Below the pieces are notes generated by a model that ran no database searches, was not told the DNA's origin, and saw only the letters and a program-made list of their open reading frames with translations. A program made the translations under genes and the position numbers. 64,000 nt of DNA from positions 62,001 through 126,000 of the forward strand of contig JAPVXR010000006.1 of NCBI GenBank assembly GCA_027214385.1. Direction: 5' to 3'. Positions 10,691 through 19,962 of the stretch are shown one piece after another. The stretch comes from Cryomorphaceae bacterium 1068 (GTDB taxonomy: Bacteria; Bacteroidota; Bacteroidia; Flavobacteriales_D; Cryomorphaceae). Numbering within the stretch: the first letter of the stretch is position 1; each line of letters starts with the position of its first letter.

Positions 10691-11548
10691 ATGAGAATCC
10701 CTTGGCCTATTTGTTTCCTCCTCTTCGTTTGTTTTGGCTGTACGGCCAATAAGCAACTAACAAAAGGAAGCGTCGAACCAAAGGAGTTTAATGCTAAAGT
10801 ATCCTTTACCACAGCCAAGTCATTGGTCCTGATCCCTTGCGAAATAGAAGGAAATACCAAGAATTTTATTTTCGATACAGGCGCGCAAGTCACCACTATC
10901 CAACGGGATTCAATCTTTGGCGAGATCATTACGGTTAGAGGTGGCTCAAATCGAACCGTGGAAAATGGCAGCGAAACGGTAGCCTCCTTAAAAATTGGAG
11001 AAGTAGATTTCATCAACACTTTCGCCACCAATGAAAATGAGGTGGAGTTGAGCAAAAGAATCCCTAATTATGGCGGCATCCTTGGAAGAACGGTGATTGA
11101 CAAAGCCAATTGGCTGATCAACTACCCTGAGAAAACAATCGAGCTATCGAATGAGAACATCTGCACGGATGGCTTTACGGACATTCCTCTGCTCGAATCA
11201 TCGACCACCCCTTACACCTTCGTGGAAATAGATGGCGTGTCTTATCAAGCCATTCTCGATTTGGGATCGACTTCCGTTTTCAACGTACCGGAAGACACCG
11301 AGCTCGCCAAATTACTCTTGAGTAAATACAATTTTGAGAAAAACACCAGAGAAAGGTATACTGTGGGTGGCACACAGAATGTGACGGAACTCATCGGTTC
11401 CGTTCCTGCCATGTCTATTGGCGACCTCACGTTTACGGACGTGCGCGTCAACATCAACCAATCCAGTCAGATCAGGCTCGGGATGCCATTCTTCGCAGCC
11501 TACGAGATTTGCATTGACAATGAAAACCATCGGTACCGCATTCGGTAA
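10691..11548 (+). CDS. Retropepsin-like aspartic protease lipoprotein
   Basis: 285 residues from ATG 10691, five bases after the preceding stop. The signal sequence ends in the lipobox-like FVCFGC, with Cys17 as the likely lipidated residue. Two half-sites of a pepsin/retropepsin fold are visible: FIFDTGAQVTT (Asp62) with the later GGILGRTVID flap and strand pattern, and AILDLGSTSVF (Asp190), followed by IRLGMPFF. The second site has DLG instead of DTG/DSG, still compatible with an aspartyl protease. Family members are single- or double-domain envelope proteases of largely unknown substrate. It is probably co-transcribed with the EreA/ChaN-like gene. Confidence 0.8.
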   Translation: MRIPWPICFLLFVCFGCTANKQLTKGSVEPKEFNAKVSFTTAKSLVLIPCEIEGNTKNFIFDTGAQVTTIQRDSIFGEIITVRGGSNRTVENGSETVASLKIGEVDFINTFATNENEVELSKRIPNYGGILGRTVIDKANWLINYPEKTIELSNENICTDGFTDIPLLESSTTPYTFVEIDGVSYQAILDLGSTSVFNVPEDTELAKLLLSKYNFEKNTRERYTVGGTQNVTELIGSVPAMSIGDLTFTDVRVNINQSSQIRLGMPFFAAYEICIDNENHRYRIR

Positions 11549-11656
11549 GGTTTGGCTCGAACCTCCTATCATTTGAAACTTTAACACCTCGCCTTGAGTC
11601 TCCTATATGATAGGTTCCATATCTTGGCATATAGCACGCGAAGCTTGCGACAAATC

Positions 11657-12508
11657 ATGAAACTCGATATGAAAAACATTTGTCCTCTCATCTTCATACT
11701 TCTTTTTAACTCTTGCGACTGGAACAGATCAAGTGAGATAAGCGAAACTACCGCAATCCCGCCACAAGAAATCCTTGTCCCCGCCTTTCAAGCACTGATT
11801 GATTCAGCGGATGTAGAAGGAGCCATTCTGATCTACGATTTGGAGAAAGATCAATACCATTCCAATGACTTTGGATGGTCGCGAAAAGGTCAATTGCCCG
11901 CCTCCACATTCAAAATCACCAATTCAATGATTGCGCTGGAAACCGGTGTAATCGAAGACGACAGTACCCTTATCAAATGGGACGGAGAAGACAGGAGAAT
12001 GAAAGTTTGGGAACAGGATCTGGTTTTTAGAGATGCCTTCCACTTTTCTTGCGTTCCGTGCTATCAGGAAATCGCTAGAGAAATCGGAGTGGAAAGAATG
12101 AACGGTTTTTTAAGTAAACTCAACTATGGCTCCATGGTGGTCGACTCAGCATCGATCGATCTCTTTTGGCTAGTGGGTGATTCCAAGATCACTCCTTTTG
12201 AACAGATCCATTTCCTAGAGCGGTTTTACCACTCCGAAATGCCCATCTCCGAACAAACGGAAACGACCATGAAAAGACTCATGATTATTGAGGAGACGGA
12301 AGCTTATACAATCAGTGGGAAGACCGGGTGGTCTATTCGAAACGGAAAAGACAATGGATGGTTTGTCGGATATCTCGAAGTACCCGAAAACACCTATTTC
12401 TTTGCCACAAATGTAGAACCTAAGGCAAATTTTGAAATGGATAGATTTCAGATGATCAGAAAGGACCTCTCGTATAAAGCTTTCAAAGAAATGAGGCTTA
12501 TTGAATGA
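11657..12508 (+). CDS. Class D (OXA-type) beta-lactamase-like lipoprotein
   Basis: 283 residues from ATG 11657. The frame extends upstream to 11594, but the signal sequence starts at MKLDMKNICPL or its internal ATG. The lipobox LFNSC predicts lipidation. Serine-beta-lactamase motifs are in order: STFK (Ser83, the acylated serine, with Lys86), SCV (Ser131; class D has SxV), LNYGS in place of the usual YGN, and SGKTGWS (Lys222). GWFVGY follows, as in OXA enzymes. It should acylate and probably hydrolyse beta-lactams, or act on a related substrate. It lies 108 bp after the protease gene in the same direction. Confidence 0.85.
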   Translation: MKLDMKNICPLIFILLFNSCDWNRSSEISETTAIPPQEILVPAFQALIDSADVEGAILIYDLEKDQYHSNDFGWSRKGQLPASTFKITNSMIALETGVIEDDSTLIKWDGEDRRMKVWEQDLVFRDAFHFSCVPCYQEIAREIGVERMNGFLSKLNYGSMVVDSASIDLFWLVGDSKITPFEQIHFLERFYHSEMPISEQTETTMKRLMIIEETEAYTISGKTGWSIRNGKDNGWFVGYLEVPENTYFFATNVEPKANFEMDRFQMIRKDLSYKAFKEMRLIE

Positions 12509-12612
12509 GCCTGAGTTTCGTCTCATCACATCACTATATTCAGTGATAGAGCACAATAAGCAACTGCATCTTGCTGTTTACTAATTACCTGCTCATTAAA
12601 AAATTGAAATGA

Positions 12613-13539
12613 ATGAAATCAATCTTGCTCGGACTACTGGTCTTGACTATGGCTGCGTGCAGTCATAAACCTACCGTAAAGGAACTTAAAGCATTTGCCG
12701 CAATCGAATCCTACCCCTTCGACACTTACTTGGATACCGTTTCCAATAAAAAAGCATTAATTATAGTAGCACACGATGACGATGACTGTGCTATGTCGGG
12801 AACGATAGCCGGCTTAACACAAAAAGGATGGACCATCAAACAATTGAGTTTGGTGAGCCACATCAACCCCGAAACAAGTACGAATTCAGCCCACATCATC
12901 TGTGATGGCAATGAATTGATCTTAGACGATGGCCTCTATCGCTTGGGGCTGGACACCTCGACTAGCCCATATGTGCCGATACCACACGAAGCATTTGATC
13001 GTTTATTTCTTCGAGAAAAAGTTGCCGCGGCTTTGGTCGAAAAGATCAATGCTTTCAATCCCTCGGTGCTCTTTACATTGGACAATGAAAAAGGTGGATA
13101 CGGCCACCCCGACCATGTCTTCATCAGTCAGTTGGTAGTTGATTTATTAAGCGAGAATAAAATAAATGCGCAAAGAATTTATCAATCCGTCTACACCGAT
13201 CACATGGAAGAAGTAATCGTAGATACCTGGCTCAAGGCCAAAATGGAAGAATGGGGATATCCACATGCGAGCACTATAGCCAATGAAATGTATGGAATCG
13301 ACGGAATGCCAGAACCCGACGTGCAAGTCGACATATTCCCTTATGCCGAAACGAAAATGAACTACCTGCGAGACTATCCTGAAAGTGCGAAAAGAAATCT
13401 ACGGAAGTTCATCCCGTACTACGAAGAGTTTGACGCCAAGACGTACTTTGCCATTTTTAATCGAGAGTTTTTTAGAGTGGTTGGAAGTGAATCCTTTTCC
13501 CTCTCGCCCGTCAGGAAAGCGCAAGTGCACACGAACTAG
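12613..13539 (+). CDS. LmbE/PIG-L family deacetylase-like lipoprotein
   Basis: 308 residues. The signal sequence ends in LTMAACS, a lipobox with Cys16 as the likely anchor. The LmbE/PIG-L zinc-site motif AHxDD appears as IIVAHDDDD (about residues 51-57; the family has AHPDD), and the second metal ligand motif is GGYGHPDH (164-168). The family removes N-acetyl groups from sugars (GlcNAc-PI, GlcNAc-inositol, GlcNAc-malate, chitobiose). The lipoprotein signal places this one outside the cytoplasm, unlike thiol-pathway members. The substrate is unknown. It is the fourth gene of the co-directional envelope-enzyme run. Confidence 0.82.
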   Translation: MKSILLGLLVLTMAACSHKPTVKELKAFAAIESYPFDTYLDTVSNKKALIIVAHDDDDCAMSGTIAGLTQKGWTIKQLSLVSHINPETSTNSAHIICDGNELILDDGLYRLGLDTSTSPYVPIPHEAFDRLFLREKVAAALVEKINAFNPSVLFTLDNEKGGYGHPDHVFISQLVVDLLSENKINAQRIYQSVYTDHMEEVIVDTWLKAKMEEWGYPHASTIANEMYGIDGMPEPDVQVDIFPYAETKMNYLRDYPESAKRNLRKFIPYYEEFDAKTYFAIFNREFFRVVGSESFSLSPVRKAQVHTN

Positions 13540-13572
13540 AATCCTCACATGCGAAATAAATAAAGGCAACAA

Positions 13573-13725
13573 ATGGACCATATTGAAGAAGTATTTATCC
13601 GATCGAAATTCACCTTGAAGTATCCCGAATGTTGGACTCCGCTTGACTGGAACGACGAGATCAAATACCTCTCCATGGTGGAAATTGAAAGCAAGGTGAT
13701 TTTTCATGAGCCCGAGCGTCAATAA
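13573..13725 (+). CDS. Possible 50-residue small protein
   Basis: An ATG frame 33 bp after the LmbE-like gene encodes 50 residues with aromatic and charged composition (MDHIEEVFIRSKF at the start, EIESKVIFHEPERQ at the end) and ends at TAA 13723. No signal peptide, motif or homology was recognised. Position and direction fit the operon, but it could be a chance frame or the remnant of a longer gene. Confidence 0.35.
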   Translation: MDHIEEVFIRSKFTLKYPECWTPLDWNDEIKYLSMVEIESKVIFHEPERQ

Positions 13726-13882
13726 GTGGCACTTATTCCATTTCATTTAATTAAATATAGAACTGTATCTTTCAGGGCAATTCCTTTGGGTAAGTGATTT
13801 TACCATCCCAAACCCAAAGGTCCAAAACAATTACACACTGCCAGCTTCAAGTAACGAGCTACTAGCGACCAAAAACAAGAAA

Positions 13883-14536
13883 ATGGAAATCGACCGTAAA
13901 GGCTTTATTAAAAAATCTTCACTTTTAACCTTAGGCGCAGGAAGCCTAATTGCCATGCCCATTACCACAGTAGCGGCTCCCCATCTGATGCAAAAAGAAG
14001 AGGGTATCAACATCATTGGTCCCAAAAAGGGATACTCATCGCAAATCGGTACACTTGTATCGATGATGGATTGGATGAGAATGATCATTCTCAATCCCGT
14101 AAAAGATATGAGCGTTGAAGATCTTGATTACCTCGTAGATGAAAATGCCAACTCCATCGGCGCTATGCTTTGGCACTTGGCGGCTACAGAACGCTTTTAC
14201 CAGCTCCACACCTTTGAAGGCTACAAGTGGGGCGAGTGGCCTGAATCAGAAAACGAGGAATGGGGTACAGCCTCCGGACTGGGTGATGAAGCCCGCGAGA
14301 AAATAAAAGGAAACGATCTCGATTTCTATTTAGAAAAACTCGAAGATGTGCGCAGCGCTACTTTGAAAGAATTCAAAAAACGGGACGACGATTGGCTCAT
14401 GTCGGTTGACGAAGATTGGTTCTGGGGCCCCACTAATAATTACTGCAAATGGTTCCACGTGTGCGAGCACGAATCCAACCACAACGGTCAGTTTAAGTTT
14501 ATCAAAAGTCGACTGCCTTCGGCGAAGAAGGACTAG
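13883..14536 (+). CDS. Exported DinB-fold metal-binding protein (DUF664/DinB superfamily)
   Basis: 217 residues. The N-terminus carries DRKGFIKKSSLLTLGAGSL, a signal resembling twin-arginine leaders but with an RK pair. The mature part is a DinB-like four-helix bundle with MLWHLAATERFY (His98) and HVCEHESNHNGQ (His192, His196, His200), the three-histidine metal site typical of the superfamily. DinB-fold proteins include thiol-S-transferases (BstA type) and isomerases; this one has no assigned reaction. It is not the polymerase DinB. It is last in the co-directional run after the LmbE-like gene. Confidence 0.75.
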   Translation: MEIDRKGFIKKSSLLTLGAGSLIAMPITTVAAPHLMQKEEGINIIGPKKGYSSQIGTLVSMMDWMRMIILNPVKDMSVEDLDYLVDENANSIGAMLWHLAATERFYQLHTFEGYKWGEWPESENEEWGTASGLGDEAREKIKGNDLDFYLEKLEDVRSATLKEFKKRDDDWLMSVDEDWFWGPTNNYCKWFHVCEHESNHNGQFKFIKSRLPSAKKD

Positions 14537-14652
14537 CTGCAGTCAGAGTAGTTCCGGGCTGTTATAAGAATGATCGTCGAGCAGACTCCTTCTGATCAAC
14601 ATACATCTCATTAACAGAAAAATACTTTCATCTCATCTTCGTATTTTTGCGC

Positions 14653-16815
14653 ATGACCGAGACAAACAGGCTCTGCATCTTATTCAGCTTACTCTTTGCT
14701 TGCTTTGGTTCCTATGGTCAAACTGAAATTGACCATTGGGAGACCGCCGTATATTCTGATGATGTTTGGTCATTTCGCTTGGGTACTTCGGCGCCGCCAC
14801 AGGATTGGATGATGCCCGACTTTGACGACAGTTCTTGGCTATCGGGACAAGGAGGAATTGGTTATGGCGATGGCGATGACAATACCGAAATTGACCCCGT
14901 CCATTCACTCTTTTTAAGAATAGACTTCGATCTGATCGATACTTCCTTGATCACCATGGCTATCTTTCATGCCGATTACGACGATGCCTTCGTAGCTTAT
15001 CTCAACGGAACCGAAATAGGGAGGGGAAACATCGGCGACCCAACCGCAATTTTGGAATACAACGAATCACCTCCAACAGATCAAGAGGCAGTTTTATACA
15101 CGGGAGGCCTGCCCGAAGCGTTTCCACTTTATCCATTTACATTTGATCAACTCGTTCAGGAAGGGCAAAATACCTTGGCCATTCAAGTCAATAATTTCCT
15201 GATCACCTCTTCTGATCTTTCAGGCAATTTCTTCTTTTCCCTGGGAATAACCGATTCCTCTTTTAATTATGGCCCCACTCCCGAATGGTTTTTTGAACCC
15301 TTCTTAGCGACAGAGCTACCGCTGATTCAAATCTTGACTAATGGACAGGAAATTCTAAACGATCCCAGAATCGTGGCCCAAATGAAAATAATCGATAACG
15401 GACCTGGCGAATTGAATTACATCGATAATCATCCAACTGACTACGACGGGCAAGTCGCAATTGAAATAAGAGGCGAATCTTCTCAATTTTTTGAGAAGAA
15501 GAATTACGCCTTTGAAACTCAAACAGAAGACGGTGAGAACAGCAATGTTTCCCTATTGGGAATGCCCTCAGAAAACGACTGGATTCTTCACGGACCCTAT
15601 TCTGACAAGAGCTTGATCAGAAATGCGCTCACTTTCGAAATGGGGAATGACATCATGGAGTATGCCTCCAGAACCCGCTTTTGCGAACTGATCATCAACG
15701 ATGATTACCGCGGAGTTTACCTGCTTATGGAGAAGATCAAGCAGGACGATTCGAGGGTGGATATCGCTACCCTCCTACCCGAAGACATCGAAGGTGATGA
15801 GCTGACAGGCGGATATATTTTGGAGATCGACAGGGACAATTTCGAAATAGAAGAGGACGGCTTTTACTCCTCCTTTCCATTGTATGCCTTTTATACTTTT
15901 CACGATCCTGACTTCGATCAATTAATGCCCGAGCAGAAAGCATACATCCAAGAATGGATTTACGATTTCGAATTGGCCTTGTACCTATCCGGTTACGAAT
16001 CGACTTATCAAAACTACCTCGATATTGAATCGTTCATAGACTACTTTCTGATCAATGAATTGACAAAGCAGATTGATGCGTTCAAGCTTAGCTTTTACAT
16101 GTATAAGCAAAAAGACAGCAATGGAGGGAAGCTTCACATGGGGCCTATTTGGGATTTCAATCTAGGGTATAGCAATTTCGATTTTGCCTGCGACCCCAAT
16201 CCCGAAGGTTGGATTTACCCCTGCACGGCGTGGCCGTTTTGGGTAGAGAGGTTAATGACTATTGACGAGGTGCAGGATCAAATGTATTGCCGCTGGCAGC
16301 AATTGAGAGAAGATAAATTGGAAACTGCATTTTTGATGAATCGAATTGATTCGCTGGTCAATCACATTGGCCCTGCCGCCGATCGAAATTTCGAGCGATA
16401 CGATGTGCTCGGAAACTATGTTTGGCCCAATGTCTTTATCGGTGAGACCTATGATGAAGAGGTAGAGTATATGCGCGATTGGCTCCTCCAAAGACTCCTT
16501 TGGATGGATCAAAACATGTTTGGTAGTACGAGCGCAAACTGCAGCGAAATTCTCAGCTTGAATGTGGAACAATCCAATACACCTTTGAAGGTTTACCCCA
16601 ATCCTTTTACCGACAAGGTGACATTCTCTTTCAGTGATGAAGCGAATACGAGAGGTGAAGTCTTGATCTATACGGTCACGGGAGAAGTAGTCTTAAGGTT
16701 CAGTCCTTCAGAAGGTCTATCCGACGGATTCTCTCAACTCAACAGTGGCATCTATTTTTTTGAATATCGAATAGAAAATCAACCCGTTCAACAGGGTAAA
16801 CTTGTGAAACAATAG
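14653..16815 (+). CDS. CotH kinase-like secreted protein with T9SS sorting domain
   Basis: 720 residues from ATG 14653; an in-frame TTG two codons upstream is less likely. The signal peptide ends at SYGQ. An N-terminal jelly-roll-like region (about 25-200) is followed by a CotH domain (about 225-600): IEIRGESSQFF, KNYAFET, YRGVYLLMEKIKQD, GGYILEIDRDN and MGPIWDFNLGYSNFD. CotH proteins are spore-coat or cell-surface protein kinases of atypical fold. The C-terminal 80 residues (VYPNPFTDKVTFSF...GKLVKQ) are a T9SS type A domain. Bacteroidota often encode such CotH-T9SS proteins; their target is not known. Confidence 0.88.
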   Translation: MTETNRLCILFSLLFACFGSYGQTEIDHWETAVYSDDVWSFRLGTSAPPQDWMMPDFDDSSWLSGQGGIGYGDGDDNTEIDPVHSLFLRIDFDLIDTSLITMAIFHADYDDAFVAYLNGTEIGRGNIGDPTAILEYNESPPTDQEAVLYTGGLPEAFPLYPFTFDQLVQEGQNTLAIQVNNFLITSSDLSGNFFFSLGITDSSFNYGPTPEWFFEPFLATELPLIQILTNGQEILNDPRIVAQMKIIDNGPGELNYIDNHPTDYDGQVAIEIRGESSQFFEKKNYAFETQTEDGENSNVSLLGMPSENDWILHGPYSDKSLIRNALTFEMGNDIMEYASRTRFCELIINDDYRGVYLLMEKIKQDDSRVDIATLLPEDIEGDELTGGYILEIDRDNFEIEEDGFYSSFPLYAFYTFHDPDFDQLMPEQKAYIQEWIYDFELALYLSGYESTYQNYLDIESFIDYFLINELTKQIDAFKLSFYMYKQKDSNGGKLHMGPIWDFNLGYSNFDFACDPNPEGWIYPCTAWPFWVERLMTIDEVQDQMYCRWQQLREDKLETAFLMNRIDSLVNHIGPAADRNFERYDVLGNYVWPNVFIGETYDEEVEYMRDWLLQRLLWMDQNMFGSTSANCSEILSLNVEQSNTPLKVYPNPFTDKVTFSFSDEANTRGEVLIYTVTGEVVLRFSPSEGLSDGFSQLNSGIYFFEYRIENQPVQQGKLVKQ

Positions 16816-16845
16816 TGCTTAGAGCCAACACTTGACTTAATTCCC

Positions 16846-17382
16846 TTGAAAATCATCGCAGAAACCAAGCGTTTAACCTTACGCGAACTGACCGTCGAAG
16901 ATGCCGCGGACTTTTACCGTCTCAATGAGAGTCTCGAAGTCTTGAAATACACTGGCGATTCTCCTTTCGCCTCTCTTAGGGAGGCAGAAAGTTTTCTTGA
17001 AAACTACTCCGACTACGAGCAAAATGGTTTTGGTCGCTGGGCAGTGCTCGAAAAGGACAGCGGCAGATTCTTAGGCTGGTGCGGCTTGAAGATCAACGAG
17101 GAAAACCAAGTCGATTTGGGCTTTCGATTTTTTGAAGAATATTGGGGAAAGGGCTATGCCACCGAAGCAGCCCGGGCTTGCTTGAAGGTAGGCTTTGAGC
17201 GCTTCAATCTTGAAGAAATCATCGGAAGAGCCAACAAGGAGAATACCGCTTCCATCCGAGTTCTTGAGAAAATTGGTATGCATTTTTGGAAAGTTGCCGA
17301 GGCCCATGGGATCGACTGTGCGTTTTACTATCGGTTGAATCAGGAGAGCTGGAGTCACCTTAAGAGGTCACCTTCACTATAG
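16846..17382 (+). CDS. GNAT N-acetyltransferase (RimJ/RimL-like)
   Basis: 178 residues from TTG 16846; TTG is the only start giving the full fold (TKRLTLRELTVEDAADFY). Acetyl-CoA-binding motif A appears as EYWGKGYATEAARACL, followed by IIGRANKENTASIRVLEKIGM. This is the Acetyltransf_3 pattern of RimJ/RimL-type enzymes that acetylate protein N-termini or small amines. The substrate cannot be told. The gene begins 30 bp after the CotH gene in the same direction. Confidence 0.9.
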   Translation: MKIIAETKRLTLRELTVEDAADFYRLNESLEVLKYTGDSPFASLREAESFLENYSDYEQNGFGRWAVLEKDSGRFLGWCGLKINEENQVDLGFRFFEEYWGKGYATEAARACLKVGFERFNLEEIIGRANKENTASIRVLEKIGMHFWKVAEAHGIDCAFYYRLNQESWSHLKRSPSL

Positions 17383-17535
17383 TCCTTCAGCCATTCATAA
17401 ATAAAAAGCTCAAATCCGAACCTAAATCCAGCCTTTGGATTGACTAATGTATATTGCACCACTTTCACGGATATAGCCCTCTCCTGTACAAATAATAAAC
17501 TGAGAATTACCTATCCAACAAATCAATCTTAAACC

Positions 17536-18654
17536 ATGAAAAAGCCAATTTTCGCAGTAGCATTGCTTATTGCAATAGCCAGCTGTAACTCACCCAATCC
17601 TGAAGAAACAAAAACAGAGGAATCAGGAACAGCAGAACAGGCCGTTACCAAAGCCGTTTCTACAGAAGCCGACTTCTTTGCTGCCGACGGAATTATTGTG
17701 ACCCCCGAAATGTATCCCACTTTTGAAACATCACGCCAAATTTTGAAAAGCCAAGACTTGGTGGGAGTGAACAAGTTTAACCACAAGCCACAGCTCACGC
17801 CTACAGATCAACAACCGGTAGTGCGTATGAATAGAGATACCTACTATTCAATGGCAGTTGTTGATGTTTCTGAAGGCGCGACAATTACGATGCCCGAAAT
17901 CCCCGAGGGGAAATACATGTCGATTCAGCCGGTTACCCAAGATCACCGAATTCAAGCCATGCAATATGGTCCCGGCACGTATGATTTAACGACTCATTTT
18001 GGCACGCACCTTTACGTTGTTGTTCGTCTTGATGCCACTTTCACCGAAGCTGAGGCGAAAGAAATTCACGATAAAATGAGCATCGATGCAAAATCAGCCA
18101 ACACTTTTACCGCAATGCCGGTGAACGAGGAGTCATTCACGGAAGTTGAAGACGCCTTAAAAGCTAAAATGCCTTCTGTCATACGACGTGATGGTGTCGA
18201 TGCCTTAAAGGGAATGTTCACCGACCCGCGCGATGATTCGAATCAATTGTTCACCGAAGAGAAATACGAATTAGGTGCAGCGCTCGGCTGGGGTGGAGCC
18301 CAAATGGTAGATAATATTTATGAATTATCAGGCAATTACTCCACGGACAGTTGCTACCAAATGACTTTTGAAGATCCCATGAACCTGGCTTTCTGGTCTA
18401 TTACCGTTTACAACAAGAAGGGTTTTATGTTTAACGACCTGGCCAATTACAGTTCCAACACAGCCACGGCCAATGAAGATGGAACGTACACGGTAAGTTT
18501 TGGCTGCGGAATGGATGCCCCTAACAATATGGAGATTGACAACCCGTCAGGCGTATTTAACATTGCCGTGCGTCACTACCAACCGTCCAAAAGAGTCCTT
18601 GAGGATGATTACCGTTTGGTACCGTTGATGAAAACAGTCTCTGTCGCAAAGTGA
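17536..18654 (+). CDS. DUF1254/DUF1214 domain lipoprotein
   Basis: 372 residues. The signal ends in AIASC (Cys17), followed by a Glu/Thr-rich linker. The N-terminal half matches DUF1254 (VRMNRDTYYSMAVVDV, TMPEIPEGKYMSIQP) and the C-terminal half DUF1214 (LAFWSITVYNKKGFMF, then FNIAVRHYQPSKRVLEDDY). Proteins with both domains are common periplasmic or surface proteins in marine and soil bacteria, with no confirmed reaction. A strong intrinsic terminator follows at 18702-18732. Confidence 0.88.
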   Translation: MKKPIFAVALLIAIASCNSPNPEETKTEESGTAEQAVTKAVSTEADFFAADGIIVTPEMYPTFETSRQILKSQDLVGVNKFNHKPQLTPTDQQPVVRMNRDTYYSMAVVDVSEGATITMPEIPEGKYMSIQPVTQDHRIQAMQYGPGTYDLTTHFGTHLYVVVRLDATFTEAEAKEIHDKMSIDAKSANTFTAMPVNEESFTEVEDALKAKMPSVIRRDGVDALKGMFTDPRDDSNQLFTEEKYELGAALGWGGAQMVDNIYELSGNYSTDSCYQMTFEDPMNLAFWSITVYNKKGFMFNDLANYSSNTATANEDGTYTVSFGCGMDAPNNMEIDNPSGVFNIAVRHYQPSKRVLEDDYRLVPLMKTVSVAK

Positions 18655-18701
18655 GAGCTGACTTCATCAGTTGACAGCGGAAAAGTCAAATCGATTAAAA
18701 G

Positions 18702-18732
18702 AAAGACGCTCCCTTTGAGGGTGCGTCTTTTT
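18702..18732 (+). terminator. Strong intrinsic terminator
   Basis: AAAGACGC and CCC pair with GGG and GCGTCTTT around a TTTGA loop, and a T-run follows, 48 bp after the DUF1254/1214 gene. Confidence 0.85.
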
Positions 18733-18921
18733 ATTGACGCCAAGCGACTCATAGCGAGGAAATGCAGCCATTCCCCTCATGGACTTTTCAACAATTCTCC
18801 ACAACCGCTTTTACCCAAGGCGGCTTCTTATTTTGACGATCGATTGGCGAGAGTAGGATGTGTCTAGATAAGTCTTAGAAATGACTTGAGCAAGGTGGAT
18901 AGAATTGCCTAATTTCAGAAC

Positions 18922-19809
18922 ATGAAAAAACTAAAGAAAGAAGACATTAATCAGGAGGTTTTCGACTTATACGATGATTACGCTCACAACAAAATCGATA
19001 GAAAAGTATTCGTCGAAAAACTGGGACTGTATGCAGTAGGTGGTATAACCGTTTCATCGCTACTCAGCTTCATCGTACCTGATTACATTAATTCAGTTTT
19101 GATCAAGCAGGATGACCCAAGACTAGATTCTACCTCTATTACCTACTCCTCTCTAAAAGGAGGTGGAGATATTCGTGGTCTGCTTTCGAAACCAAAAAAG
19201 GAAAAGAAGAAGTTGCCGGGTATTATCGTTGTTCATGAAAACCGAGGTCTCAATCCCTATATTGAAGATGTAGGACGAAGAGCTGCACTGGCAGGGTTTA
19301 TCACTTTAGCGCCCGATGCGCTTACACCGCTTGGTGGCTATCCGGGCAATGACGATGACGGAAGAGCTTTGCAAAAACAGCGCGACCGCAATGATATGCT
19401 CGAAGACTTTATTGCAGCCTATGAGTACCTTAAGGCTCATAATGATTGCAACGGTAAAGTAGGTGTAGTTGGTTTTTGTTTTGGAGGCTGGGCATCTAAC
19501 ATGATGGCGGTTAAAGTTCCTACCCTATCGGCTGCTGTGCCTTATTACGGAGGTCAACCCTCTGACGAAGAAGCGGCCCAGATCAATGCGCCGCTGATGC
19601 TTCACTTTGCAGGATTGGACACAAGAGTCAATGAAGGTTGGCCCGATTATGAAAAAGCGCTAAAGGCGAACGACAAAGATTACGAAGCGTTTATGTATCC
19701 CGAAGTCAACCACGGATTTCACAACAACACTACCCCCCGATACGACGAAGAAGCTGCCTTGCTATCGTGGAACCGCACCCTCGCTTTTTTCAAAGACAAG
19801 CTGGTTTAG
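18922..19809 (+). CDS. Dienelactone hydrolase family protein
   Basis: 295 residues. An N-terminal segment (about 1-60) carries a basic stretch and a hydrophobic helix (LYAVGGITVSSLLSFIV) that looks like a signal or anchor. The alpha/beta-hydrolase core follows with IVVHENRGL. Its catalytic triad is Cys186 in GFCFGGWA, Asp233 in GLDTRV and His264 in VNHGFH, the Cys-Asp-His set of dienelactone hydrolases. These open lactone rings in aromatic degradation; many family members have other ester substrates. No aromatic-catabolism genes are nearby, so the role is open. Confidence 0.88.
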   Translation: MKKLKKEDINQEVFDLYDDYAHNKIDRKVFVEKLGLYAVGGITVSSLLSFIVPDYINSVLIKQDDPRLDSTSITYSSLKGGGDIRGLLSKPKKEKKKLPGIIVVHENRGLNPYIEDVGRRAALAGFITLAPDALTPLGGYPGNDDDGRALQKQRDRNDMLEDFIAAYEYLKAHNDCNGKVGVVGFCFGGWASNMMAVKVPTLSAAVPYYGGQPSDEEAAQINAPLMLHFAGLDTRVNEGWPDYEKALKANDKDYEAFMYPEVNHGFHNNTTPRYDEEAALLSWNRTLAFFKDKLV

Positions 19810-19962
19810 GACAATCTATTCCGGGACATAGCGCAAAGCGGAATGGAATGAGAAAGGGGTAAAAACTTTCTTAAAATGATGTTGAGTTATTGAACCGCTG
19901 AGGCTATGCGAATAATCACTCCGAGCTTTACTAGCATATGTAGCCATTTCATTTCCAGCCTA

